Shown one piece after another: positions 45,020 through 57,239 of a DNA stretch of 64,000 bases. The notes beneath the pieces were generated by a model that worked only from the letters and a program-made list of their open reading frames with translations, did no database searches and was not told the DNA's origin. A program made the translations under genes and the position numbers. The number at the start of each line of letters is the position of its first letter. Within the stretch, counting starts at the first letter, position 1. The stretch is from Populus alba. Taxonomy: Eukaryota; Streptophyta; Magnoliopsida; Malpighiales; Salicaceae. Where the stretch lies: positions 6,677,493 to 6,741,492 of the forward strand of contig NC_133287.1 in the NCBI RefSeq assembly GCF_005239225.2, in the 5' to 3' direction.

Positions 45020-45135
45020 CTATATTTTTTTAATTTTTAAAAAATAGTTTATATATTATTTTGATATAACGATATCAAAAATAATTTTAAAAAAATATAT
45101 AATTTTAATATATTTTTAAATAAAAAACAATTTAA
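45020..45135 (-). repeat. Copy of the dispersed AT-rich repeat, minus orientation
   Basis: GATATCAAAAATAATTTTAA is the inverse of the family core. Non-coding. Confidence 0.5.
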
Positions 45136-45597
45136 ATCACAATCACTACTATAATTTTAAACATACAATTAAAATTAAAAATCATGTAAATAATTCTATA
45201 ACTCGGTACTCCTGTCTAAACTTGACTTTTTTAAAAAATAATATTATTTTAATTTTAAAAAATTTAATATACTCAATTAATAATTAAGACCTGTACAGTT
45301 CATAACCTGAACTCTTGCCGTCCATAATTCGGATCTTGAACCGCCGGCCAAGTTTAAGGACTTTGCGGTCCGCTATCTCTGTAACTATGGAGTCAACTTG
45401 CAAGTTTTGTTTCCATTGGTAACACAATATTCCATGTACATTCACGCTTGCTTTGGTTTGCTTTGTTCTTGTAATTAAATAAACAAAGGTTTCTAAATGA
45501 ATATTATTTTAGATTTTTAGGGTTTTGGAATCATGTCATTTAGTATTTTAGATTTTCCATACAATGAGATTAAGGGATGCTAAGAAATATAATAATA

Positions 45598-45601
45598 GTT
45601 G

Positions 45602-45637
<36 letters not shown>

Positions 45638-45735
45638 TAATTATTTTTATTTTTAAAAATTTATTTTTAACATTAATATATTAAAAAATTAAATCTTCAA
45701 AAAACACTATTTAAAATGCAATCCCAAACCGCGTC
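45598..45735 (+). repeat. Copy of the dispersed AT-rich repeat, with an AT run
   Basis: A TA microsatellite (45607-45633) is followed by AAAATAATTATTTTTATTTT and a variant of the ATTAATATATTAAAA core, ending GCAATCCCAAACCGCGTCTA. Confidence 0.5.
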
Positions 45736-45739
45736 TAAA

Positions 45740-48700
45740 AATAAATTAATAATGTTATTCAATGATCTCATTTTATGTTTTGTGATTTTAGCTCTTGTGA
45801 TAATTAATAGATGATAAAGTTTTTTCATTGATTTTTCTAATTTAAAACCTTATTTTATAGAGGTTGTTGTGACGTGGGGGGTGGGGATGAGAACAAAAAA
45901 TATAAATCTCCTATAATGACTGCACGATTCCCGGTGTTCTGATTCAGACCTTCCAAAATCCATGGGTCAAATGTTCTCTTTGTGATGGTGAAACAATACA
46001 AAACCATGATTTCCAAGTTTTTATTTCTTTAATAAATTGTCGACCAATAAAATATGACCATTAATCTCCCTAGTATACATATAAGCAACCCAATCGTTGG
46101 ATTGATAAAAAAAAAAAAAACATCCTTCTTTTATTATTATTATTATTATATAATCGAATAATTCACACCTTAAATCAAGTTTTTTTTTTTTAAAAAAAAT
46201 TGTTAATTTTTCTAGGGAAATAAACTTAATGACAAAAGCTAAATCCAACACACTACTAGGAAATTGACAAAAGTACATGACAACTCTGATGCACTGGTCA
46301 ATAATATTTTTAAATAAAAAATATTATATTAATGTTAAATTATATTATTATCCTCAACTAAAGTAACAATGAACAAAAAAATTGAGGTTAAAAACTCATA
46401 ATATCCCTAATCTTAATGAATTCAATTTCTTGGATTCAAGAGTGTGTAATTCTATTTTGTATAAAAAATAAAAATACATAAATACTTCTACTCAAAACTA
46501 TTTATGTTTGTTTACTCTTGAAAGTGTTTTATTTATTTTACTGTTTATTTATTAAATAGATAAAAAAAAATACCCTAAATAAATTAATAATGACTAATGT
46601 GCCATGTAAAAATACTAAAATATCCTTGGTTTAAAGGCAAATAATAATAGTCATTACACTATAATATTAAATAGGAAAATGTGAGGGGGCTACATATATT
46701 TTGTTATAATAGTCATTACACTATAATACATACAATTTTGAATGGCGTAGATGCGGGAAGGAAAGCATAATAATGCTATATATGGAATAAATATTTGAAG
46801 TGCCTGCCTCTAGTATTAGAGGAGAAAATGCTTTCGAATTCAAAATTGTATATATATGGCCTACAAATTTAGGACAAGTCATGCTTGAGTAAGCCTGCTT
46901 CATTCCACCCCCAAGTTTTTTATTTTTATTTTTATTATTAGAATCGTTGCCAAGTTTTGGTTTTTATAAATAAGGAAGAGCCAAGCAAGGCCAAAAGATA
47001 ATCTTGAAGAGCCACATCCATCACCTTGAACAAATTAAAACAAAGGATTGTGGGAGGAACAATTTCTTAAACCCAAATTAAATGGAGTCTGCGGTCTCCA
47101 AGGAGTTAAATCTTGTTTATTTGGTTAGCATATCACATGATGCAATGATTTTATTATTATTATTATTATTATTATTATCCGAGCAGTAATTATTACATCT
47201 AATCTCATTTCTCGTTAATAAAAACTGATACAAAAATTTTCATATAAATTTAAAAATAATTTATTTTTTTAATTCCCTTTTTTTGCATAGAAAAAGTAAA
47301 TTTTGAATAGAAAATACTATTTAAATTAAATATAAATTTGAATAGAAAAGGTAAGGAATTTGGATCTTCGAAAATATTATTTAATATAAAAATAAATGAA
47401 ATGAAATTGAGTGTGTTTGGAATTGTGATAGTGATTGAGTTTAAAGTAATTTTGCTATTACAATATTTCTTTTTCTTTCAAAATATTACAATTTCAATCA
47501 AGGGTGAAATAAAAAAAAATTAAAATTTATAAAAGGAATCAAGATGAAATTCATACAACAAAAACATATTACAAGTACTAAATAAAATATCTAAAAAAAT
47601 AAGAAGACAACATGGATTTTTTTTATTAAATAATGTGTTTTTCAAGGTCAAAAGAGAGAAAAAAAAGAAAAAAAAAGAAAGAGCTATTAAAGTCAAACCA
47701 CCGTACGCATAACTATACATGCCACTTAATCTAGATAGAGACGACGTTGGCTTTTAAATGCTGCTATGGTTACAGTATTTCCACCTCCTAACACCATCAC
47801 ATGTGTCACTTGAAGTGTATGAAGCGGTCTCAAGCATTGGTGCGTGCACTGTACACACCAACAAATATTCTTTGAAAAATATAAATTATTATTTTTAAAA
47901 TTTGAAATTATCCATGTTTTGACCCTATAATTACAGAAATACCACAATGGAAAGACAAAGAAGCCTTGCACACAAGTTTAAAAAATTCCTATTGATTATA
48001 GGGGTAACCAATTAAATTCAATGTGCATTTACTATTTTTTTTAATATAAGTTGCCCCTATATTGACCCAAAATTACAAAAAGACCATGTTGAAGAAGCAT
48101 TTAGATCCAAGTTTAAAAAATTCTGATTTAAGGGATAACCGAAAAAATTATCTATATATTTTTAAACAAAAAGTTATCCCTCCATCAAAGGTGGATTTAT
48201 TTTAATTTTAAGGATATTCTAGCCATTACAAGATACAATTAAAAAGTAAAAAGGCTTCTTTACCTCAATAAATATTAGAGTCCTTGTACAATTATAATAT
48301 CGTCCCCAAAACTAAGCATACAAGTTTTTTTAAGAAAGGCAAAGTAATCATTATACTATTCTCTGCTGGTGATGCCTTCTGTAGATGCTATTATGTTGTT
48401 GCAAATACAGCTGCTATCGTGGGTTCAATTCTTTAAAGCTGTCGTGTTTCTGGTTAATGTTAATATAGTTTTGCACCACTATGCAATATCCTGGATTTTA
48501 CTCGATCTGGTCAGGTTCTGAAGAGTTGCTATATTTGGTGTCAGGTTTGCTCCTTTTGCTGTGATACTAGATGGTCCAGTCTGCCTGTCTGGAACGGCTA
48601 AGTAGAACAAAAATGACGATAAAAGCTTCAGCGATGAACCCTATAGCAATCTCCGTAGCTGAACAAATAAGCTGGAAGTGATTGCTTGTACAAGCGTTGT

Positions 48701-49016
48701 CTTATTTTTCTCTAGGTTTGTCCTATGAAAATGAGAAGTTAAAAAATAGACAAATATAGCCGTCTTCATAACGGCATCTAAGCCCCAGGAGAAAAGACCA
48801 GAGGAGGTCAACATCATAAATTAATAGGTTGTCATTTGGATCATACGTTCGGCCCCATGCAAATATGTTCATAGTTTATCATAGAATCCTCAATTTTCGG
48901 CTTGCTGTGATTATTACTTGTTTAACTTATCTTCCAATCTCGTAATTTAAAAGGCAAGATCCTGCGTTTTTCTCGTGTAGTGGAAAACAAAAGGCATAGT
49001 CATAGTGATAAGAAAA
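45740..49016. other. Intergenic DNA and upstream region of YSL copy B
   Basis: A TATA-like TATAAATAAGG (about 46966) precedes an ATG at 47082 opening MESAVSKELNLVYL, with a GT at the end, but no continuation was found. An (ATT)n run lies at 47150-47178. The last ~600 bp (48390-49016) have more balanced composition and probably hold the YSL copy B promoter and leader. Confidence 0.45.
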
Positions 49017-51697
49017 ATGGATCAAAATGGAAGGGAAGAGAGAGTAGAGAATGGTTTAGATATGGAAATTGCAGATGGTGATAACAACAAACACAAGAAA
49101 CTAGAAGGAGAGGAATCAGTGGAGAGGATATTTGCAAAACAAGAAGTGCCATCATGGAGAACTCAGCTGACAGGGAGGGCCTTTGGGGTGAGCTTTGTAC
49201 TGAGCGTATTGTTCAGCTTTATAGTGATGAAGCTGAACCTCACAGCAGGAATCATTCCTTCCCTTAATGTCTCTGCTGGCCTCTTGGGGTTTTTCTTTGT
49301 GAAGACATGGACAAAGTTCCTGGAAAATTGTGGCCTCTTGAAGCAACCATTTACCAGACAAGAGAACACTGTCATCCAGACATGTGTTGTGGCCTCCTCT
49401 GGCATCGCCTTTAGCGGTAGCAATTTTGATGTTAATATCATTTACTAAAATTGATATGTATGCTTTTATCTTTCATGTTATAGCCTCATCATTCTATTCT
49501 TTAATATACAAATAGGAGGATTTGGAAGTTACCTGTTCGGAATGAGTGGACGCATTGCCCAGGAATCAGCTGATCAACCTAGCGCCAAAGATATCAAAGA
49601 TCCAGCTTTGGGATGGATTATTGGTTTTCTCTTTGTTGTTAGCTTTCTCGGTCTCTTCTCGGTTGTGCCTTTACGGAAGGTACTAATTAACGCAACGAAG
49701 ACTTATCTTTCTTGATCTGTAATATGAATATTGCACAAATGTTTGAAACAAATTGTTGGCTTGTCTTTCCATTCTTGATCTGCAAATCTCGTAACCCAAT
49801 TGGTTTCAGATAATGGTCATAGACTTCAAATTAACATATCCGAGTGGGACTGCGACTGCTCATCTTATCAATAGCTTCCACACCCCTGAAGGAGCCAAGC
49901 TAGCTAAGTAAGAGCACTGAGTACTGAGCTTGTATTGCTTGGTTTTTGTGAAGATGACATGAAAATTTGGACATTTTATCATCTTGATTTTGTCTGTTCT
50001 ACACTTTCGTAGGAAACAAGTAAGAGCTCTCGGAAAGTTCTTCTCCTTCAGCTTTTTATGGGGTTTCTTCCAGTGGTTTTTCAAGGCTGAAGACAACTGT
50101 GGATTTGCTAACTTTCCTACATTTGGACTCAAAGCATATGACAACATGTCAGTACATTTCTTGATTTCTTTTCTTATTCTTCGTTTTGAATTAAGAAACA
50201 TGTACTGGTCATGAAAAAGTTGTCTTCATTACCAAGGGTACGTTGTGCTTCCATATAATTTCTTGAATGCTTTGGCTAATTCATTGTCATGGTCTTTTCT
50301 ACAGGTTTTTCTTCGATTTCTCAGCAACATATGTCGGAGTAGGAATGATTTGTCCATACATTATTAATGCATCTGTCTTGCTTGGAGGGATTCTTTCATG
50401 GGGTCTAATGTGGCCTCTGATAGAAACTAGAAAGAATGATTGGTATTCTGCAGAACTTAGCCCGAAAAGTTTACATGGTCTTCAAGGTTACAAGGTATGC
50501 ACATTTTCTGATATGCTTCTTGCTTCCTGAAAGCTTTCACCCTTCATGGAAATTACCGTAAGGCTTAAATTCTGATTTCAGGTATTTATATCCATTGCCA
50601 TGATCCTGGGGGATGGTCTGTACAACTTCTGCAAGGTACTAAGCCGAACCCTCATTGGCTTATACATTCAACTCCAAGGCAAAGACCCTAAAATGGCTCT
50701 TCCAGTTGATGGAAGTCTTCCTCCCAATACCTTGACGGCCTCCTACGATGACCAGCGTCGCACCCAACTATTTCTAAAAGATCAAATTCCGGCATGGTTT
50801 CCTGTTGCAGGTTACGTTGTTATTGCTTCCGTCTCTACAGCTACTCTTCCACACATCTTTCCCCAACTGAAGTGGTACTACATATTGGTCATCTATGCTT
50901 TTGCACCAACTTTAGCCTTCTGTAATGCTTACGGATGTGGATTAACGGATTGGTCCCTCGCATCCACATATGGAAAACTTGCCATTTTCACAATTGGGGC
51001 ATGGGCTGGAGCCGCACATGGTGGAGTCTTAGCAGGGTTAGCAGCATGTGGAGTCATGATGAACATTGTCTCAACAGCCTCAGACCTGATGCAAGATTTC
51101 AAGACAGGCTATCTAACCCTGGCTTCACCTAAATCCATGTTTGTCAGTCAAGTCATCGGTACAGCAATGGGTTGTGTAATCTCTCCATGCGTCTTTTGGC
51201 TCTTCTACAAGGCTTTTGATGACCTCGGCCTTCCTGGCAGTCAATATCCCGCTCCCTATGCTGTTGTGTACCGTAACATGGCTATATTGGGGGTAGAGGG
51301 TTTCTCAAGTCTACCAAAGAATTGCCTTAAGCTTTGTTACATCTTCTTCTGTGGAGCTATTCTCATCAACATATTCAAGGATGTAATGGAGAGGAAATGC
51401 AAGAAATTTGCAAAGTTCATTCCACTTCCAATGGCAATGGCGATACCGTTCTATATCGGGCCATATTTTGCCATTGATATGTGTGTTGGGAGCTTGATTT
51501 TGTACGTTTGGGGAAGGATAAACAAGGCCAAGGCAGATGCTTTTGCACCAGCTGTAGCTTCTGGTTTAATTTGTGGGGACGGAATATGGACTTTGCCGAG
51601 CTCAATACTTGCTCTGGCTGGGGTTAAAGCACCAATTTGTATGAGGTTCTTCTCTAGGGCAACCAACACCAGGATTGATAACTTCGTAGGATCCTAG
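49017..51697 (+). CDS. YSL7: Yellow stripe-like (YSL7-type) oligopeptide/metal-nicotianamine transporter, copy B
   Basis: Six exons: 49017-49416, 49516-49679, 49810-49907, 50013-50147, 50305-50494 and 50582-51697, all GT-AG and phase-consistent, 700 aa. The start codon is the ATG opening [13 protein letters not shown], matching MDHNGRDDD of copy A; the in-frame GTG 12 bases upstream is not a plausible plant start. It has the same OPT/YSL signatures as copy A, including [51 protein letters not shown] and [20 protein letters not shown]. Several stretches match Arabidopsis YSL7 very closely. The expected role is proton-coupled uptake of metal-nicotianamine or small peptide-like substrates. Introns are much shorter than in copy A (intron 1 is 99 bp against 1,051 bp). 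All exon-phase relations are intact and no lesion is seen. Confidence 0.94.
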
Positions 51698-52508
51698 TCA
51701 TAAGAGCCTCATACATGGACATGCTTGTTGGCGCATCAATGGACATTTAAATATACTTCCACATTATTTTATTCCTGCTTTCCCTCTTCCTCCCGTGTTG
51801 TAAAATACTTTAAGTGATCTGTAAATTAACATTTTCCACCTTATCAGTAACACCTCTGTTCAATATATATGTATCCATATCCTTAATTCTCAATCCCCAA
51901 AATGGCTGCCTAAATCGCACTAAAACGAGGTAGAAAAAAATTCATTCATTACAGCAAGGCAGCAACAATGTTGAGTAGATTTGTGGAGTTTATTGAGGTT
52001 TCTTAATAAAATCTGTAAAAGGACATTGACAAGGAAGAAGCAATATCAGCAGTTGTCTCAAGAGCCAACTAGCAATAGTGAGTTAGTGACTAACGATAGA
52101 ACACAACAAATTTAACTCAACCGAACCCCAATCACAGGGTCCTTGCCCTCATTGCAAATGACTATAGTATAATTAAGGAAATTGGCAAATGAGAAGTCCT
52201 TGGCTTTTGAATCGTACAACGAAGAAAACCCCATTCATGAAATTTGTTCCTGAATTTGACTCATCGTATGTGCTGAGCAAAGCTGCATACTGACTGATTC
52301 TTCTTCTAATATTGATTTGAACCTTATGTTTGCCAGTCCCAAAGCCCATATCAGAAATGGGTGAATAAATTTGCATCTGGAACAGAACCAAGAAATACTA
52401 TCCAGACATATTGCGTCATGCCTTCCCTACAGACGAGGATGTTCAAATGCCTACATGCAAGTTCAAGGTTTCCTTTGGTATTTCCATCCACTCAAGTTGA
52501 GTACAATC
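51698..52508. other. Convergent 3' untranslated regions of YSL copy B and RHL1
   Basis: The two genes are tail to tail with about 810 bp between stop codons. Frames here (for example 52173-52391 minus) have no domain and lie where 3' untranslated sequence is expected. Confidence 0.6.
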
Positions 52509-55500
52509 TCAGGCTTCCCAATCTTCATCACTTCCTTCAGCACCCTGAGAAAATGTATAGTACAACGAACTTAGGACAACCAACCCTATAAATGCCAACA
52601 TATACGAGAATGCACACTCACCAACAAGTGTCAAGGGATAATATTGACAATTTAGCTTCAATTAACAAGATTGCAGTAATTGAAACATCAAATTTCTGCA
52701 CATTTTCATGTCACATAAATTTGAACTCTGAAGTTTGCAAAACAATATAAAAGTACATGAACTTGATGGGATGTCACCTGTGATGAGCTTGAGAATTCTT
52801 CAATGTCATCATCTTCAACCTGCATGGTTTTTGTAATCATTAGTCAACACATCAATATACAAAGAAAAGGAAAACATAGATCCTCAAACAGGATCCCTGA
52901 ACAGTGAGCTTTCTAAATGAAGGCATTAACTTCTAGAGCATTAGCCAACAGGTTGAGGTTTGCCGAAATTGAGAAGAAAAAGGTGAAGAAAAAGGAAAAC
53001 GATCACACAGTGAAGTCCCAAAACAATTTCATGTAAGTAATGATAAAGATTCATTCCATTGTGAAAAATAATAAAACAAGGATGCCAATTTAAAAAAAAA
53101 AACAAAAACAAAACAAAGAAAGAAATTGATACTCTAGCACTTTTAGGACTGAGAATTCCTTTCAGCATATGGATACATGCCTACTGGCTATTTGTCAAAT
53201 TAAGAGAGGCATTCCCGAGAGTTGAGGAATCTAATCAGAAGGAAAAAAAAAAAAAACAGAAACACTCTTGTTTTCTTCTACACAATCATTTTTAAATATA
53301 AAACAATTCATACCTCATTCACTTTCTTCTTTGCCTTGGATCCCGTCCCTATGATAACATCAGAATCAATGGTTAGATAAATTTGCTGAAGCTGCCTCAT
53401 TATTTAGGAATATCAACCTAGGCTAAGCATACTAAGGTTTAGAATGAAGAATCACCAAGACGTCAACAAGGGTAAAATATTTTAAATTGAGTAACTTCAT
53501 TATAGGCACAGGACATTTGTGCATACATGCACATGTCTGCACGAGCAAACTCATTGGTTTCTTTTTAAAAAAACATAATGCCGCAAAAGCTCACAGGGCA
53601 AAAAATGTGTGCCTTTCCCAAGTATTATGAACAGTAAAATCTTTTGATGCACTGATCCACGCACCATACAAAATGGACTAGGAAACTTCAAAAAAATAAC
53701 ACAGTAAATCCTTTTTGAAATATGTTTTTTAAAACAAAAATAAAATCCCCATCAAGACAACACCTGTAATTGTAAAACTGTTAAACAATCAGAGCAAGAG
53801 AGTAACCAGCTTTTTTCCCTTCAGTCACTGTTCCTCTTTTCCTAGGTGCTTCAACCTGCAACATGAAACGCATACATTGCACAAGTTGAGTCCGAATTGC
53901 TCCATGACAAGCAGTTCTAACTATGCAAGGAAAAGAAGATCCAAAACTGAAATTGGAGAAGAGAGGGAAGAAGATCAGAATTCAAAGCTAGCTCTCACCA
54001 GATCGATCTTCCTTTTCAAATCAGTTTTCTGCAACTTCTGATCAGAAACTGTGAAATACCAAAAGTACATATCTTCTGAATCTTCAACTTTGAATATTGC
54101 ATACCAAGAAAAGAAAACAGGAAAGGTAGAAACCTTTTGATGATGAGGATTTCCTTGAATTTCTTGGTGCCTCCTGGTCATAAAAAGTAATAATTCTTGT
54201 TAAAAAAATTTAACAGACTTAATTTTATTCAAATTCATCCTAGTAATAAGATATTGTTAGCAGTGAAGAAAATTGTGGGGAAAGTGGACATGAATGATAA
54301 AATTTTGATATGAAATAAGCATACAATTGGATAAGGCTGGATGGAGGGTTTAGCAGTTATGACTCCCTCTGAACTATCAGTCCCTTATATTATGCTAACG
54401 ATTGCTAGTAATTGATAAACACGAAGCTTAAATTCAAACAAGAAATCTTACACACAGATTTGAATGTATGCATAGTACCATGCATAAATAGCATACATGT
54501 GCTCCATGTATGCTCTACCCATAAGACGGCACACCCAGAAATGATAAAACTGCTGCTGTTGCTTTATATAGACCTTATTGAAAAGGGATAAGTTTACCAA
54601 GATAAGTGCATTCATACAACTCTAAACTCTAGCATGTCGCACCTATATGGTTCTATTCAGTGACTGCAGCAAAATACTACAGATTATAGCCTCTCAAGAA
54701 GTTCTGACTAGACAGCATATTTAGCTATTAGCCTCAAAGTTGTCCAACCTAACCTTTTCCACCACTTTCTTCTTTTCCTGCACTTTCTTGAACAATGTGG
54801 ATATGGTTGACTGAACAAGTGAACCATGACTATTATAGGAGTTTTCCTTAGGTATCGTCACTGAAGCAGCAGACTCAGAAAGCTTTTTAGATTTGGTTAT
54901 AGATGCTTGAATTTGCTCAGAAAGATGATTCCCTTCTCTAGAACTTTCACTTTCAATTTCAAGAATTATACCAGAGGACGTGTTAGTTTTCACCTGGGAA
55001 ATGGAAGATAGATCAGGGAATCAAAATGATCAGTAAGGAATGCTTCAACAAGTAAATGAAAGACCAATAAAAAAAAATTCCTACGGCAGCAGCAGAAGCA
55101 AAGAAATTAGACAAAAATGTTAAACTGAAAGCTTGCAATAGCAGAAGCATATGGAATGCCATCCTGACTGATCAAATTACATGAAACTATGATAGTATCA
55201 ACCTTATGATTTCTTAATAAAATATCAAGCATTATGCTTACCTCCTCTTCCTCCTCCTCCTCCTCCTCCACCCCCATGGCATCAGGACTTCTTTCAGCAG
55301 AATCATCTCCCGAGGAAACTTCAGTAAACCTGATTCAGCAATAGGCTTAAGATTAATCACACTACCATATTCCTAAAATGCAAGGTTAACAGGAGATTTA
55401 CTGAAATAGAAACTTGAACAGCAGATAACTAAGAAATGGCAAACAAATGTGTCACAGAAACTGCACCAATTTATCATTAGGGAAAATTGATATTGCTACT

Positions 55501-56864
55501 TAGGACAATCAGTGACCGTTGCTATACCGAACTCTGCAAAATGATTTTTATTTTATTTTTCCCTTCTAGAGAGGTAATCAAGATTAACCTTTGTTTAACA
55601 AGATCACAAAAGGAAAATGAAATAGTAACCATCAATAAGAATCCAGACAATTGCTTCATTAGAGAAACAAACTCGGAATTTAGAACAAAGAGAAAATCCA
55701 GCAACCACCTCATCTTTACACAATCTAAGCAGTGTATGTACGTATGTATTAAGCAAAAGCAAAGCCATTACTTGAATTTTTTCCCAGAAGTTCTAGCAGA
55801 TTGCCGAATTGGTGTAGTTTCCTTCAAATCTTTAAAATCATTGTTATCATCCGATAAATCATCATCAAGCTCAGTTTCAGGAGACTCTTCTTTTACATAT
55901 TTGGTTCCACCACTCTTTTGAACTACTTGCTTATTGACAGATCCTGCTCCTGCCCCACCTTTAAAATCACATTCAACACCTTTTCCCTGAAACCAACAAT
56001 CAAATAAGAAAAAATAGATTACCAAGTATATCTTCCATAACCCTTTCTTTCAAAAATATAACAAAAAAGAAAAAAAGGACAGACATAAATAAAAAGAAAC
56101 AACCTCAAACAGTTCATTGGGAAAATCAAGTTTCAATTCTTCCGGGTTCTCTTCTTTCGTTCCAATCCACCATGCCTCAGAAAATATAATCTGGGCTCAT
56201 CACCAAATGGACAAATTACTTATCACACTTACAAGACAATGAGTAAATTTTGCAAACAAACAACAGGTTAGCTAACTTAAAAGAAGACAGAAAGAAACAT
56301 ACCATGTGATCAAAATAATCCTCACACATAACATTCTTTCCACTCCTAGAGAATTGCAATGTCAAATATCTATTCTTTGGATGCAAAATAGTCCCAAACA
56401 GCTTCATCTGTCCCTGCAAAACAAACACACAAACAACATGTTAATTCATTCACAAACCCCATTCCACCACCAACAAAAACCAAAATCACAATGACCCACA
56501 AATGGAAGCACAAAAACAAACAAAACCCAGAAGTATTTTTAAGAACCTGAGGAAAATCGAGGTAAAGAACAGGGTTTTTAGAGGACAAGTCTTTGAGCTC
56601 GCCAATCTTGCCACCTCCATTAACAGGAGCAAGAAGACCAGGAAATGAAAACAAAAACCTGTTCTTTCTTTGAGATTTCCTAATAATATCTTTACCATGG
56701 TGTTTTGCAACAATTTTTGATGGGTTCAATAAATATGGAGCCTTGACTTGTGCGTCTGATACTATGTTGTTGGTTATGGCAAGTTTTTTCAATCTTGTTC
56801 TCTCTAACACGTCCGGGTTTTCTCTGTTAGAATTGCTGGCTACTGTCTTCTTGGATTTCACCAT
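52509..56864 (-). CDS. RHL1: DNA-binding protein RHL1 (topoisomerase VI complex subunit)
   Basis: Twelve minus-strand exons are supported: 56547-56864, 56303-56413, 56104-56190, 55772-55986, 55242-55329, 54754-54993, 54134-54173, 53999-54048, 53807-53855, 53314-53348, 52778-52819 and 52509-52544. Every border is GT-AG and every phase fits, giving 436 aa. The N-terminal half carries the RHL1 signature: DIIRKSQRKNRFLFSFPGLL, LFGTILHPKNRYLTLQFSR and WWIGTKEENPEELKLDFP. An acidic linker with a nine-Glu run (a GAG repeat) follows, then STISTLFKKVQEKKK. Arabidopsis RHL1 ends soon after that motif; here six further small exons add a basic then acidic tail (APRKRG, KAKKKVNE, DDDIEEF, GSDEDWEA). RHL1 works with BIN4, TOP6A and TOP6B in the plant topoisomerase VI needed for endoreduplication, root-hair and trichome growth. 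If intron 6 is retained the protein stops at 54721 after LDNFEANS, giving a shorter form. Confidence 0.9.
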
Positions 56865-57060
56865 TTTTTTCCCTTTTCTTCGACGATGAAGATCTCTGGG
56901 TTTCTCACAATAGGGTTTCTTTTTCTTGCATTTGGGAGGCGGGAAGCTGAGAATTTAGCCTCCTTTTTCGGCTGCAAGCTGCTGGAGATTGAGGGCTTCT
57001 GCTGGTGGCTTTTGTTCTGGGCTAAGGTAGGATTTGAACATTGAAGTCTGGCTTCAAATT

Positions 57061-57066
57061 GGCCCA
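57061..57066 (-). promoter_or_regulatory. Site II-like TGGGCC element upstream of RHL1
   Basis: TTTGGGCCAA on the minus strand lies about 200 bp upstream of the RHL1 start codon, with a TGGGCT-like relative just downstream (near 57018). Site II motifs are bound by TCP factors and are common in promoters of cell-cycle and replication genes, which would suit RHL1. This is a motif match only. Confidence 0.35.
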
Positions 57067-57239
57067 AAGCTCGAGAAAACAATGGGATTAGCTCATGAGT
57101 CGTGAATAAATATTATGGTTTTATTAAAAAAAAAATTCAACTGATTGGATGAATTTTATAATATATTTTTTAATCAGGTTGTCATACATTGTTAACACAA
57201 AGTTTTAGAAAACATAAAATATTAACTAATACTCTAAAA

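Noticed and set aside
49005..49016. GTG start 12 bases upstream of the YSL copy B ATG
   Set aside because: Non-ATG starts are not expected here, and the ATG product aligns with the paralogue's N-terminus.
52173..52591. Frames of 67-76 codons between YSL copy B and RHL1
   Set aside because: They fall in the 3' untranslated sequence after the RHL1 terminal exon and show no conserved motif.
56858..57082. 74-codon frame overlapping the RHL1 start
   Set aside because: It has no ATG start and lies in the 5' leader and promoter of RHL1.
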